The notes: a model not told the origin generated them from the sequence alone. Shown: positions 47,338-58,028, counted from the first letter of the stretch. The stretch is 64,000 nt of DNA from an uncultured Clostridia bacterium (GCA_944386325.1 CALXAP010000007.1:1-64000), one strand, 5' to 3'. Translations and numbers: made by a program.

Positions 47338-49608
47338 TTAATCATTATTTTCTACTTTTATAAATTTTGTTGAAATAAATGTTATAAATAAAGAAATGAT
47401 AAATAGTATTATAAAAAATAATCCAATATTACTAAATGGTATTAATAATTCATTTACTTTAATAATACTTTCCATATGTTTTATTATTATATATACTATA
47501 GGTATTGACAAAATGATTGATATTATAACAGATTTTATAAAAATATAAAAACATTCATATAACAAAATTTTATTTATATTTTCCTTAGTTGCTCCTATAT
47601 TTGACAATATTTTAAATTCTTGTTTTCTCTCACATAAACTTGCATTTATTATATTGATTGTACTTATTATACCTATTAGAACAATTGTAAATATAATAAT
47701 TTTTAATATTAATTGTAGTATATTTATATAAATTATTTTTTCTTGATCATCTAAAGAATAGTAATCTGTCGAAATTTCAATATTCTGTTCCTTCTTTATA
47801 TTTTCTATATAATCTGAAAATTTTATTATGTTATCACATTTAATTTTAATTTGTATTGGATCATCCATTTCTCCAAAAGCCATCCAAGTTATTACATGGT
47901 CTTTATGTTCTAAAATATATTGGTTTAAAATATCTTGTATTTTATTATAAGAATCCATATTAACAAATACAATTGGAACTTTGAATTGGTTTTTAAATTC
48001 TTTAAAACCTTCTATTAAATCATCAGATAGTACAAAATCTCCTTTTAAATTTTTATCATCGATTATTTCATATTTTTGTTCAGGTGTTTCAAAATAATTA
48101 TTAATACCCTTATTAGTATCTATAATATTTAAATTTAAATTATTTGTGTTAAATGCATATTCATATGCATAATTAAGCTCCTCTTCTCCTGTAGATGTTA
48201 TTATAGTATTATAAATTATTTTATCTCCATAATTTGCATCTAACTTATTTATATAATCGTTATATATATTATCTTCCAAACCAACTAATGCTATTGATAC
48301 AATATTAGAAGTATATAATTGTGAATTAATTGAATTTTCTGGTGTAACTAAAGCTGTAATTCCCATCATTTTATATTTTATAGATTCTACTTTATCTCCT
48401 GTTTTAGTAACATAATTTTTTATTATAGATTCGTAATCAATATTGCTTTTATTATCAAATAGTAATTTTGCATCAACATCATAATTAGTTACTAAACTAA
48501 CTGTTTCCTTTTCATAATTTATATATGTACTTACTGCTATATATGAAGTCATACAAATCACAAGTAAAACACTTATAACTCTATATTTGTTTTTATTTCT
48601 CCTTAAATTTATTAAACCTAATTTCCCTTCTATTGGAAATAATTTTTCTAAAATAGAATTTCTTTTTTTATATTTTAATTGTTTATTATTTCTTAAACCT
48701 GCAATTACAGATGTAGTACTTGCTTTAATGCTTGGAATAATTGCAGATATGTAAATATTAAATAATATAATAATCAATGCTAAAATTATATATTGTACAT
48801 TAAATACTAAATTAAAACTATATGTAGTAGGAGAAAGTATATTATTTATTAGTTCTAAAATAATATTTGCTCCAAATACGGAAAGTAAAGTTCCTATAAT
48901 AATTCCAAATACTCCAATTATTGTTGTTTCTTTAAATACCATTTTTAGTATTTGACCTTCAGTTGTACCAATACTATTTAATATTGCATATTCTTTTTTT
49001 CTTTCATTTATTGTTATTAAAAATGCATTATATAGTATTATTATAGATAAAATTGAAAAGGTAAGTAAAATAAGTATTATTGCTATATCTATAACATATG
49101 AAAGATTTAATATGTTTTTATATGTAAGAGTATCTGGTTCTAATTGTGCTCCCATTAATCCGTATACAGTAAGTAATTTATTATTAAAGTCGCATTTTTT
49201 CTCTGTTTCCATGAAAGAAAATCCCAGTGTCTGAATTATATCTGTTGAGTTTTTATATGTTTGTTTTACATTATTGTATTTAATATATACATTTATTTTA
49301 GTACTATAATTAAATGTTTTATCAAATTTTTGTAATGGTTCTTCATCATTTTCTTGTACATATATTTTATTGATATATTCTTTACCTTTTATCTTATTAA
49401 GACTATCTATATCTAAATCTTTTATAATAAAATGGTAGTCATTATATTGTGTGTCAATATTTTCATTTATACCATTTCTGATACTAGATATTACAAGTAA
49501 TGTTGTTAATATAAGAAATGTACATAATGCTATTGATATAGTAGTAAATATTGTTCGTTTTATATTCATTTTCATATTATTAAATAATAATTTCGTTTGT
49601 ATTTTCAT
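47338..49608 (-). CDS. FtsX-like ABC permease (two FtsX domains)
   Basis: A 756-residue membrane protein. A first TM near residues 18-40 is followed by an extracellular segment. The first FtsX domain (three TM, about 170-300) has ITINERKKEYAILNSIGTTEGQILKMV. A TM near 345-365 leads to a large ectodomain (370-630), and the second FtsX domain (640-750) has INASLCERKQEFKILSNIGATKENI. The duplicated motif E-R-K-x-E-x-x-x-L-x-x-I-G-x-T is diagnostic. It is the partner of the ATPase downstream; the cargo is unknown. Confidence 0.88.
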   Translation of the reverse strand: MKIQTKLLFNNMKMNIKRTIFTTISIALCTFLILTTLLVISSIRNGINENIDTQYNDYHFIIKDLDIDSLNKIKGKEYINKIYVQENDEEPLQKFDKTFNYSTKINVYIKYNNVKQTYKNSTDIIQTLGFSFMETEKKCDFNNKLLTVYGLMGAQLEPDTLTYKNILNLSYVIDIAIILILLTFSILSIIILYNAFLITINERKKEYAILNSIGTTEGQILKMVFKETTIIGVFGIIIGTLLSVFGANIILELINNILSPTTYSFNLVFNVQYIILALIIILFNIYISAIIPSIKASTTSVIAGLRNNKQLKYKKRNSILEKLFPIEGKLGLINLRRNKNKYRVISVLLVICMTSYIAVSTYINYEKETVSLVTNYDVDAKLLFDNKSNIDYESIIKNYVTKTGDKVESIKYKMMGITALVTPENSINSQLYTSNIVSIALVGLEDNIYNDYINKLDANYGDKIIYNTIITSTGEEELNYAYEYAFNTNNLNLNIIDTNKGINNYFETPEQKYEIIDDKNLKGDFVLSDDLIEGFKEFKNQFKVPIVFVNMDSYNKIQDILNQYILEHKDHVITWMAFGEMDDPIQIKIKCDNIIKFSDYIENIKKEQNIEISTDYYSLDDQEKIIYINILQLILKIIIFTIVLIGIISTINIINASLCERKQEFKILSNIGATKENINKILLYECFYIFIKSVIISIILSIPIVYIIIKHMESIIKVNELLIPFSNIGLFFIILFIISLFITFISTKFIKVENND

Positions 49609-49706
49609 ATATTACTCCTAATTTATATAATACAATAAATGTATTTTTTACTAATATTTACTTTATATCATATAATACATTTTTTTACAAGGTTTTACAA
49701 AAGGAA

Positions 49707-49766
49707 TAATGAATAGTGAATGGTGAATGGAGAATAATGGTATGTTTAAGAAATTTCTTTGAAGAA
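49707..49766. repeat. GTGAATGGTGAAT repeat, copy B
   Basis: GAATAATGAATAGTGAATGG and onward through GGTATGTTTAAGAAATTTCTTTGAAGAA, the direct copy of 46553-46612 with few changes. Confidence 0.8.
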
Positions 49767-49768
49767 AT

Positions 49769-49787
49769 GGGCGAACAGTGTTCGCCC
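49769..49787. repeat. GGGCGAACA palindrome copy 10
   Basis: Perfect GGGCGAACAGTGTTCGCCC followed by CCTACAACTATT, joined to repeat copy B exactly as copy 9 is joined to A. Confidence 0.9.
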
Positions 49788-49840
49788 CTACAACTATTTT
49801 ATTGAGAATATATAGAAAAATATTTCAAAATATAAAGATA

Positions 49841-51089
49841 TTAAAAGTCATTTCCCACTATGTTTGCAATATTGTTTTTTGCATCTACTAATGTATTGTA
49901 TAATTTTTTTGATATGGATTTTGTATTTGTTGTTTCGTAATTGTTTATATATTCATTTATATCTAGTATTCTAAATTTTTGTGAACTTACTGATGTGTCT
50001 TTATAAAAATATATTGGATAATATCCTACATTATCGATTGTTATTGTTTTGTTTGCCTGCTCATCTATATGTTTTGTTAATTGTATTTTTAATATTATCG
50101 ATGATGTTGTGTTTTTCTTTGTCTGATCTGCCATGAAATTTCCCAATGAATATGCAACAAAGCAATCTTTTTTTGTGCCATCTTCTAATTCTATTGATTT
50201 TTTATGTATTGATTGAAGTACATGTGGGTGATTTCCTATTATTATATCTACACCATTTTGAAATAGAAAATTTGCTAGTTCTTCTTGCTCGCTTGATTCT
50301 GTTGTATCATACTCTGTTCCCCAATGCATACATGCAATTATTACATCTACATCTTCATTTTTTATTTTATCTAAATTAGATTTAATTTTATCTTTATCAA
50401 TTAAATTTATGCAATAATCCTTCCCATTAGGCACAGGAATTCCATTTGTACCATATGTATATGAAATAATTGCAATTTTTACTCCATTAACATTTTCTAT
50501 TAATATGCTTTCAGAATCTTCTTGTGATGCAAATGTACCGAGTGTGTCTTATATTTTGCTCATCTAAGAAATTTAGTGTTGAAACTAGTCCATCATAACC
50601 TTTATCTAAACTATGATTATTTGCAGTAGAAAGTACATCAATTCCTAAATCTTTTAAGTTTTTAGCTAATTGTTCTGGAGTATTAAAAGTAGGATAACCA
50701 CTGTATTTTCTTTCTTCTCCTGCAAATGTTGTTTCAAGATTTCCTATTGTTAAATCTGAATCTTCAAAACGAGATTTTATTTCTGAAAATACATATGAAA
50801 AATCATAAGTTTGATTAGCTGAATCATAAGCATCTTTGTATTGAGTGTTTTGGCACATAATATCTCCAATTGCTGTTATATTAATTGTAGTTTTTTCAGG
50901 TTTTATGGTATTTTCGGTTTTATTTGTATCTATATTATTTTCAGAAATTATTATAGGATTGTCATCTTGTAACATATCCTCAGGAATATTATATTTAAAT
51001 ACAAATAAAAGTACACATAAGAACACAATGGATATTAAAGTCATTACTCTATTGAATATATCAAATTTCTTTTTTTTATTTTTCTCCAT
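49841..51089 (-). pseudogene. CapA/PgsA-type metallophosphoesterase, frameshifted
   Basis: Two adjoining frames together make one CapA-family protein of about 415 residues. The first (50511-51089) has an N-terminal TM anchor (ISIVFLCVLLFVFKY), then ITAIGDIMCQNTQY, TIGNLETTFAG and TANNHSLDKGYDG. The second (49841-50434) has IACMHWGTEYDTTES, IIGNHPHVLQ and YSLGNFMADQ. The frame changes at about 50540: removing one base there lets RHT continue as GTFASQEDSESILIENV into the second frame. CapA-type proteins act in poly-gamma-glutamate or cell-envelope metabolism outside the membrane. Either the gene is dead or this is a sequence error. Confidence 0.8.
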
Positions 51090-51108
51090 TTGAAAGCCCT
51101 CCTTATAT

Positions 51109-53136
51109 TTAATTAATAGGAATAATAATATTAAATTGTGTTCCTTTATTTAATTCGCTAGTAAAAGTTATATCTCCATTAAAATGTGCTTTAATATTTG
51201 AATATGACATAAATAAACCTAGACCAGTACCATTTTTTCCTTTAGTTGTAAACATTTCATTAAATAATTTATTTTTTGTTTCTTCAGACATTCCACAACC
51301 ATAATCTCTAACTGAAATAATTAAGTTGTTTCCTTTTGTATTTACAATTAAATCTATCTGAGAATCTTCTTTTCCATTATAAGCTTGTATTGCATTAGAA
51401 ATAATGTTATTTATAACTTGTACTAAACTATTAATATTACCTTTTACCTTTAATGCTGGATTTGTATTATTAATTATATTTAGTTCTACTAAAGCATTTT
51501 TTAATTCATGTTTCATTAATAATGTTACTTGTTTAATTACTTCTTCAATTGTAAAATAATCTTGATTGTTTTCTGAAAAGGTTACAGCTTGACCTTTTAC
51601 AGCAGTAATAATATCAGACATATATGCAGTATAATTTCTTATTTTATCTATCCATTCTTGCATATCTTTTGCTATTTCATGGTGATCTTCAATAGTAACA
51701 TTTTTATCACTAATTGAGCTTTTATATTCTTCTATTAAATCTGATAATCCTTCTGCAGCACCTGAAATTGACATTATTGGTGTTTTTAAATTATGTGCAA
51801 TTCCACCTATTAATTGACCAAGTGAAGCTAAACGTTCTCTTTCCATTAAAGCATTTTGATTTTGTTTAAGTTGATTGATGTTTTGTCTAGTCATTTCTTG
51901 TGTTTTATTAAATGCTATTATTAAATTCCCCATCTCATTTTCAGTTGTTACAGGAAGTGTTTTTGCTAACTCCGTATCTACATCTCCAATTTTTTCTAGT
52001 CTTGTAGTAACATTTTTTATATCTCTTGAAAGTGAAACACTTATATATATAAGTGTTAGAGAAATAATACATAAAAGTACAATATCTGATATAATAATGT
52101 ATTTAAGTAAATTAAGCTGAACTGTATCATATATTACACCTACATATATATCTCCTAGACCTGTATAATTTATTTTTTGAACATATCCTTCTCTATCTAA
52201 ACAATAATAATCATATGTTCTTCCATCTTGGGAATTAGATTTTTCAATAGCATATTTTACGAAAAATTTAGATAATTGTGAGCCATCTTCAGTTATATAT
52301 TCTCCATTTGTATTCATTAAGAAAAATTTATGAGAAGGATCCATTTTGTCCATATTTTTTAACTTTTCTATAATAGTATAAAAATCATTATATTCTTCTT
52401 GATTAAAATATCTATTAAAAGAAGTTTTATATGATTGAAAATAAATATCTCCTGTTTTTTCAGCTGCTTTAGTATAGCAAACTAAAGATGTAAAAAATAA
52501 TGCGACAATTATAAGTGGCATAAGTTGCATAATTAAAACAACTGCAAGAGATTTATTTTTTCTAGTTTTTGTTTCATTTTCTATTTTTCCACTTATATCT
52601 GGAAATTGTTCATGTAAAGATATAAGTATTTTTTTAAATTGTGTTTGAGAAAAAATAAAACATAATACAGCACCTAATGTGAAAAACAATATATAAATTA
52701 AACATATTTTTATGATAGTTAAAATATATGCTTGTACAAATAAAAATGTAATAGGCATTAGTATTAATGGCAACAATATTTCTAAATAATATAAAAGGTA
52801 GGGGGTGTTTAAACATAGTCCCCTAACCTTTCTAATATAAGCTTCTATTTTCCTTTTATCATTAGTTTGATTTATTTTAGTTAATGTATTATTAATTCTA
52901 CTTAATCTTATTAATAATATTACCAAACTAAAGAAACAAAATAATATTACTATCATTAAATATTGTTGAGTATATGTTAATCCATCTAAAGAAATTTGAA
53001 ACATATTATTTATACTATCTGGCGGGTAGTTTAATATTATAGGCAGAAGAGGATATAATATTAAAACTATTATAAAAGGTATAAATAAATAAAATAAAAA
53101 TATTTTTGTTGTACTTTTTAAGTGAAATTTAGACAT
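51109..53136 (-). CDS. Membrane sensor histidine kinase
   Basis: A 675-residue kinase with about six TM helices (12-36, 59-77, 118-140, 142-163, 199-220, 345-368). An extracytoplasmic sensor of about 120 residues lies before the last TM, then a HAMP-like linker (about 370-425). The phospho-acceptor is in ERLASLGQLIGGIAHNLKTP (His 448). The ATPase boxes are NNIISNAIQAY, VRDYGCGMSEE and GKNGTGLGLFMS. No response regulator gene lies beside it. It follows the NRPS by 30 bp on the same strand; AAAGGAGG stands 13 nt before the ATG. Co-transcription with the NRPS suggests it senses or controls the product. Confidence 0.9.
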   Translation of the reverse strand: MSKFHLKSTTKIFLFYLFIPFIIVLILYPLLPIILNYPPDSINNMFQISLDGLTYTQQYLMIVILFCFFSLVILLIRLSRINNTLTKINQTNDKRKIEAYIRKVRGLCLNTPYLLYYLEILLPLILMPITFLFVQAYILTIIKICLIYILFFTLGAVLCFIFSQTQFKKILISLHEQFPDISGKIENETKTRKNKSLAVVLIMQLMPLIIVALFFTSLVCYTKAAEKTGDIYFQSYKTSFNRYFNQEEYNDFYTIIEKLKNMDKMDPSHKFFLMNTNGEYITEDGSQLSKFFVKYAIEKSNSQDGRTYDYYCLDREGYVQKINYTGLGDIYVGVIYDTVQLNLLKYIIISDIVLLCIISLTLIYISVSLSRDIKNVTTRLEKIGDVDTELAKTLPVTTENEMGNLIIAFNKTQEMTRQNINQLKQNQNALMERERLASLGQLIGGIAHNLKTPIMSISGAAEGLSDLIEEYKSSISDKNVTIEDHHEIAKDMQEWIDKIRNYTAYMSDIITAVKGQAVTFSENNQDYFTIEEVIKQVTLLMKHELKNALVELNIINNTNPALKVKGNINSLVQVINNIISNAIQAYNGKEDSQIDLIVNTKGNNLIISVRDYGCGMSEETKNKLFNEMFTTKGKNGTGLGLFMSYSNIKAHFNGDITFTSELNKGTQFNIIIPIN

Positions 53137-53166
53137 ATGTAATCTAATTCCTCCTTTGTAAGGATT

Positions 53167-56100
53167 TTATCTCCTGTTTATTATTGTATTATAAAATTTT
53201 TTAAAATAATTTTGATCTATTTTAGGCCATGACATATGAAGTTTATTCATATAATCTAAAGTAAAGTCTGAATTTATTTCAATATTAGAATCTTCTGTTA
53301 TTACATCACTTGTTATATCATTAATAATACCTAAAATATTATCTTTATTATTAGTTTTAGTTAAGAATCTGTAAAATTTATCATCTGGAATTATATCAAT
53401 ATGATAACCTAAATTATTAAAATATTCTAGTATTTCTGAAAATTTTAATTTATTATTATTTAATATGTGAAAAACCTTTCCATAACTGCTTTTATATGAA
53501 GACATATTAACTATAATTTTAGCACATAAATCAACAGGAGAAAAGTCTACTTCTAAATTTGAAAGAGATTCAGGAAATTTGCCTAATTGTATAAATGAAT
53601 GAAGTCTGTTATATGAAGCATTTTGTTTATAATTTTCTTGAAATTGTCCATCAGAAAATCTAGACATAATATTTCCTAATCTGTAAACACATACATCTAA
53701 ACCACTTTGCATAGCTTTATATACATTGTATTCTGCTTCAAATTTAGTTTTTATATAAATATTATCTTCATAATTTTGTCCTATATATAAAGATGATTCA
53801 TTAAAAGTTTCTATATTTTTTGTATCTGGAATATTAGTACCAGAAACAGAAATTGTTGAAATATAGTTTAATTTTGTATTAAATTTTTTACAAAATTCTA
53901 ATACATGATTTGTACCATCGATATTTATATTTTTAAATGTTTCAGAATCTCCATAATGGTCAACTCTTGCGGCAGAATGAATAACAGTATCAACTTTATG
54001 ACCTAATTTATTGTATTTATTTAAAGGAATATTTAAATTTTCATTTATTATATTACCTTTAATAACAATAACTCTATTATTTAATAATGGAGAAATATCT
54101 TCATTAAAGTAGAATTTAAACTTATTTATTATTCTATCTGTGGCATCAACGTTATTTTTATCTCTAATTAAACAATATATATTTGTATTTGTATTTTTAA
54201 TTAAATAGTAAAGTATATGTATTCCTAAATATCCAGTTGCACCAGTTAATAAGATGTTTTCAATTTTGGCTTTTTGATTTGAAAAATCTGTATTAAAAGT
54301 ATAATAAACATTTCCATTTAAATTTTTATGTAATGGATGTTTAGATTTTATATTATCATTTATATTTCTAATTGTTTTATATTCATAGAAATCTTGAATA
54401 TTTACTTTATAATTTTTTTCTAATAAATCTATACTAACTTTCATTAATGTTAAAGAATCTGCACCTATTTCTAAAATATCATCATCAATACTTATATTAT
54501 AGATATTTAAGGATTCTTCTAATATATTTTTTAGAGTTCTTTCAAAATTGTTTCTAGGAGGAGCATAATTTTCTGTAATATCTATATTAAGTTTTTTGGC
54601 AAGAAGAGCTTTTCTATCTGTTTTTCCATTATGATTAAGAGGAATTTTATCAACAAAAGCAAATATATTTGGAATCATATATTCAGGTAATTTATCTTGT
54701 AAAAATTGCTTTAAATCTCTAGGTGTTAGTTTAGCAGCTGAAACTAAAAAAGCTATTAATTGAACATCTTTATCATTATTCTTTTTAGGTAAAACAACAC
54801 ATTTATTAATATAAGGGTGTGATAAAAGTTTTTCTTCAATTTCTCCAAGTTCAACTCTAAATCCTCTTAATTTTAGTTGATTATCCATTCTTCCTTTATA
54901 ATATAAATTGCCATCTTCTGATAAATACCCACTGTCCCCAGAAAGATAAATTTTTTCACCAGGAATATATGGATTTTCTATAAATTTTTCTTTATTTAAA
55001 TCTTCTCTGTTTAAATAACCTTTACATATTCCAGGACCTGCTACACATATTTGACCTTCTACATTAAAAGGCAATAAATTTAAATCATTATTCATTATAT
55101 ATACTTTTAATGTTGGTATAGGTACACCAATATTAGAAGAAGGATTTTCCATATCATCTTTACTTAATTCTTTAAAAGTAACATGTACTGTTGTTTCTGT
55201 AATTCCATACATATTAATTAATTTTGTGAAATTATATTTTTTAGACCAATCTTTTATAAGTGTAGGATTTAATGCTTCACCACCAAAAATTATATATCTA
55301 ATATGTAAATTACTATCTTCACGTTTTAATTCTGCATCAAGTAAATTGTAAAAATATGTAGGTGTTTGATTTAGTATAGTAACTTTTTCCTTGCGAAGTA
55401 AATCTAAAAATTCATAAGGATTTTTAGAAGTGTTTTCAGGTACTAAAACAAGTTTTCCACCATATAAAAGTGCTCCATACATTTCCCAAACAGAAAAATC
55501 GAATGCAACTGAGTGAAACATTGTCCATACATCATTTTCTGTAAAATCGAAGTCATAATCATCGTTTTTCATAAGTCTAACTACATTTCTATGTGTTATC
55601 ATAACACCTTTTGGATTTCCTGTAGAACCAGATGTATATATAATGTAAAGTAAATCATCAGGAGAAATTTTAGTGTTTAAATTTTCTATATTTTTATTAT
55701 TATAAATTTCATTATTATCTAAATCTATTAAAAGTGTTTCTATTTGGATAGAATCATCTTTTGATTCTTTATTTGTTAATAAGATTTTTGCATTGCTATC
55801 TTTTAACATAAAACTTATTCTATCATGAGGGTAAGCTAAATTAATAGGTAAATAGCAAGCACCAGCTTTTATAATAGCAAGTATAGCAATTATCATTTCT
55901 AATGATTTATTAATACGTAAAGCTACAATAGAATTATTAGTAATTCCTTTTTCTTTTAAATATCTCGCAAGCTGATTTGCTTTATTATTTAATTCTTTAT
56001 ATGTAAGTGTTTTTCCCTCATAAGTTATAGCAATATTATTTGGTGTATCTTTTACTTGTTTTTCAAAGAGACTAACAATATTTTCTTTATCTGGATATTT

Positions 56101-57453
56101 TGTTTCAGGTTTATTAAATTCATATAATATATAATTTATTTCTGGTTTTGTTAGTATATCTATGTTTCTTATTACTATATCAGGATTTTTTAATACTTGC
56201 TCTAACATATTTAATATATGGCTATGTAATACAGATATTTCTTTTTCTGAAAATGCTTGAACTTGATAATCATAATAAATACTTACCATGTTATCATCCA
56301 TATCACAAATATGAATATTTAGCGGTTCAGAAATATGTCCATTAAAACTCCAAATTCTAGAGTAATCTATTTTATTTTTATCAAAACCAATATTAGAATT
56401 TTGGTAAGACAAAATAAAATTATATAATGATTCATTTGTATTAAATTTTTTTCTTATATATTTTAATAGTTCCATATATGGGTATTTTTGATGTCTGAAG
56501 ATATTTAATTCCTGAACAGAAATGTTCTTTATAAAATCACTAAATTTAATTGAGTTTTCGACGATGATATTAAAAGGTAATGTGTTAATAAACATTCCCA
56601 TAGTTTCTTTTTCTTTGATATTTTTTCTATTTAGAATAGGTGAACCAAAAACTATATTATCTAAATTTGTTGTTTTATTTAGATAGATACAGTACATACC
56701 TAAAAAAAGATTAAATAAAGAAATACGGTGCTTAGTACAAAAGTCATTTATTTTGTTTGCCAAGTTAGTAGACAGTTGAAATTCTTTTCTAATAGCTCGA
56801 CAGTCGTGAGACATGTTTTTGTAATTAGGGCAAAACGAAGCAATCTCAGTAATTGAATCTGAGTATTTTTCTTCCCAATATTTTTTATCTGTATTAAATT
56901 TTTCACTTTCAACATATTTTTTTTGTGAATCAATAAAGTCTATATATGAATTATTTAAAGAGTCGTTAATAGGAATATTATGAGTTAAATCATAATAATG
57001 TGATAAAATTTCGTTGCCCAAAGAACAACCAGACCATGAATCTAAAATTAGGTGATGTCCAATACCGATGAAGCCACCAGTTCCATTAGAAAATTTAAAG
57101 ATTTTAAAACTGATTAATGGAGAATCAATGATTTTAAAGGGTTGACTAGCCAGTAAAGAAGATTTTTTCTTTAAATCTGCTTCACTTTTTACATTAAAAA
57201 TATCAATATCAAAAGGAATATAATTTGTAACATACTGTTTTGCTTTTAGTAAAGAATCTAAAGTTATTTGAATTCTCATTGCGTCATTCTTTTGTACAAA
57301 CAAATTAATCGCTTTTTTTAAAGCGTCAACGTCAATAACCTCATTAATGATTACAGTACCTGTTATATTATTAATAGATGTATTACTATAAAATTGCTCG
57401 GTATACCAAATCAATTTTTGAGGATTTGTTAAATCATACAATTTTTTTTCCAT
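53167..57453 (-). CDS. Single-module NRPS, C-A-T-R, predicted threonine-activating
   Basis: A 1428-residue nonribosomal peptide synthetase. Condensation domain (1-430): HHLILDSWS at about 133-141, where the family has HHxxxDG, so Gly is replaced by Ser. Adenylation domain (about 465-960): YTSGSTGNPKG, AFDFSVWEMYG, NMYGITETTVH, SGDSGY, RGFRVELGEIE and NGKTDRKAL. The ten specificity residues read by alignment to GrsA are D-F-W-N-I-G-M-V-H-K, the classical threonine code. The carrier domain has IGADSLTLM. The C-terminal reductase (about 1065-1428) has LLTGATGYLGIHIL, Thr/Ser and Y-x-x-x-K-type signatures, predicting NAD(P)H release as aldehyde or alcohol. A lone C domain at the start suggests N-acylation. 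Start at MEKKLYDL after GGATGG. Confidence 0.93.
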   Translation of the reverse strand: MEKKLYDLTNPQKLIWYTEQFYSNTSINNITGTVIINEVIDVDALKKAINLFVQKNDAMRIQITLDSLLKAKQYVTNYIPFDIDIFNVKSEADLKKKSSLLASQPFKIIDSPLISFKIFKFSNGTGGFIGIGHHLILDSWSGCSLGNEILSHYYDLTHNIPINDSLNNSYIDFIDSQKKYVESEKFNTDKKYWEEKYSDSITEIASFCPNYKNMSHDCRAIRKEFQLSTNLANKINDFCTKHRISLFNLFLGMYCIYLNKTTNLDNIVFGSPILNRKNIKEKETMGMFINTLPFNIIVENSIKFSDFIKNISVQELNIFRHQKYPYMELLKYIRKKFNTNESLYNFILSYQNSNIGFDKNKIDYSRIWSFNGHISEPLNIHICDMDDNMVSIYYDYQVQAFSEKEISVLHSHILNMLEQVLKNPDIVIRNIDILTKPEINYILYEFNKPETKYPDKENIVSLFEKQVKDTPNNIAITYEGKTLTYKELNNKANQLARYLKEKGITNNSIVALRINKSLEMIIAILAIIKAGACYLPINLAYPHDRISFMLKDSNAKILLTNKESKDDSIQIETLLIDLDNNEIYNNKNIENLNTKISPDDLLYIIYTSGSTGNPKGVMITHRNVVRLMKNDDYDFDFTENDVWTMFHSVAFDFSVWEMYGALLYGGKLVLVPENTSKNPYEFLDLLRKEKVTILNQTPTYFYNLLDAELKREDSNLHIRYIIFGGEALNPTLIKDWSKKYNFTKLINMYGITETTVHVTFKELSKDDMENPSSNIGVPIPTLKVYIMNNDLNLLPFNVEGQICVAGPGICKGYLNREDLNKEKFIENPYIPGEKIYLSGDSGYLSEDGNLYYKGRMDNQLKLRGFRVELGEIEEKLLSHPYINKCVVLPKKNNDKDVQLIAFLVSAAKLTPRDLKQFLQDKLPEYMIPNIFAFVDKIPLNHNGKTDRKALLAKKLNIDITENYAPPRNNFERTLKNILEESLNIYNISIDDDILEIGADSLTLMKVSIDLLEKNYKVNIQDFYEYKTIRNINDNIKSKHPLHKNLNGNVYYTFNTDFSNQKAKIENILLTGATGYLGIHILYYLIKNTNTNIYCLIRDKNNVDATDRIINKFKFYFNEDISPLLNNRVIVIKGNIINENLNIPLNKYNKLGHKVDTVIHSAARVDHYGDSETFKNINIDGTNHVLEFCKKFNTKLNYISTISVSGTNIPDTKNIETFNESSLYIGQNYEDNIYIKTKFEAEYNVYKAMQSGLDVCVYRLGNIMSRFSDGQFQENYKQNASYNRLHSFIQLGKFPESLSNLEVDFSPVDLCAKIIVNMSSYKSSYGKVFHILNNNKLKFSEILEYFNNLGYHIDIIPDDKFYRFLTKTNNKDNILGIINDITSDVITEDSNIEINSDFTLDYMNKLHMSWPKIDQNYFKKFYNTIINRR

Positions 57454-57620
57454 AATTATACCATCCATTTTTTATAAAATTATATCTATTTTACAACAAA
57501 ATTATGTAAAAATAAAGAGCTTTTTGGAAAAAAATATCATTTTTTGATATTTTTGTTGATATTATGCCTAAAAATAACCTTATATGATTAAAGAAAATTG
57601 TGATTATAATTCACTTTATA

Positions 57621-57821
57621 GATTTTGAAATAATAATATTGAATAAATTTTTCGGCTCAATACGATATTTAAGAATTTGTAAAATAATTTAATGAGCCTC
57701 TTTCATTCAGGCTCAAAATCAAAGATTTTGCCCATGAACATTCCTCATTAAATTATATAACAAATTCTATAAACATCTCCAATCGCATTCAAAATTTATT
57801 CAATATTATTATATCAAAATC
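57621..57821. mobile_element. 201-bp hairpin element, full copy
   Basis: From GATTTTGAAATAATAATAT to TATTATTATATCAAAATC, 168 bp from the NRPS start codon. The region 57454-57620 has no gene. Confidence 0.87.
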
Positions 57822-57862
57822 TACAAATCAAAATATAGAAAAATCTAACAGAATAGTTGTAG

Positions 57863-57881
57863 GGGCGAACACTGTTCGCAC
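57863..57881. repeat. GGGCGAACA palindrome copy 11
   Basis: GGGCGAACACTGTTCGCACG, one mismatch in the right arm. TTGTAG stands on the left and CACTACAGAGC on the right. It follows the hairpin element by 42 bp. Confidence 0.85.
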
Positions 57882-57965
57882 GCACTACAGAGCTATTTCT
57901 CAAAAAATAAACATGTAAATTTTATCTGTCAATATTAAAAAAATTCCTAAAATTTACAAAAAATA

Positions 57966-57994
57966 TTGACAATTGTATAAATGTAAAGTATAAT
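57966..57994 (+). promoter_or_regulatory. Consensus promoter of the type III TA locus
   Basis: TTGACA at 57966-57971, a 17-nt spacer, TATAAT at 57989-57994: a perfect strong promoter. Transcription would start near 58001, about 30 bp before the first RNA repeat. Confidence 0.88.
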
Positions 57995-58028
57995 GAATAT
58001 ACTATAAGAGAAGTACTAAAGTATTTCA

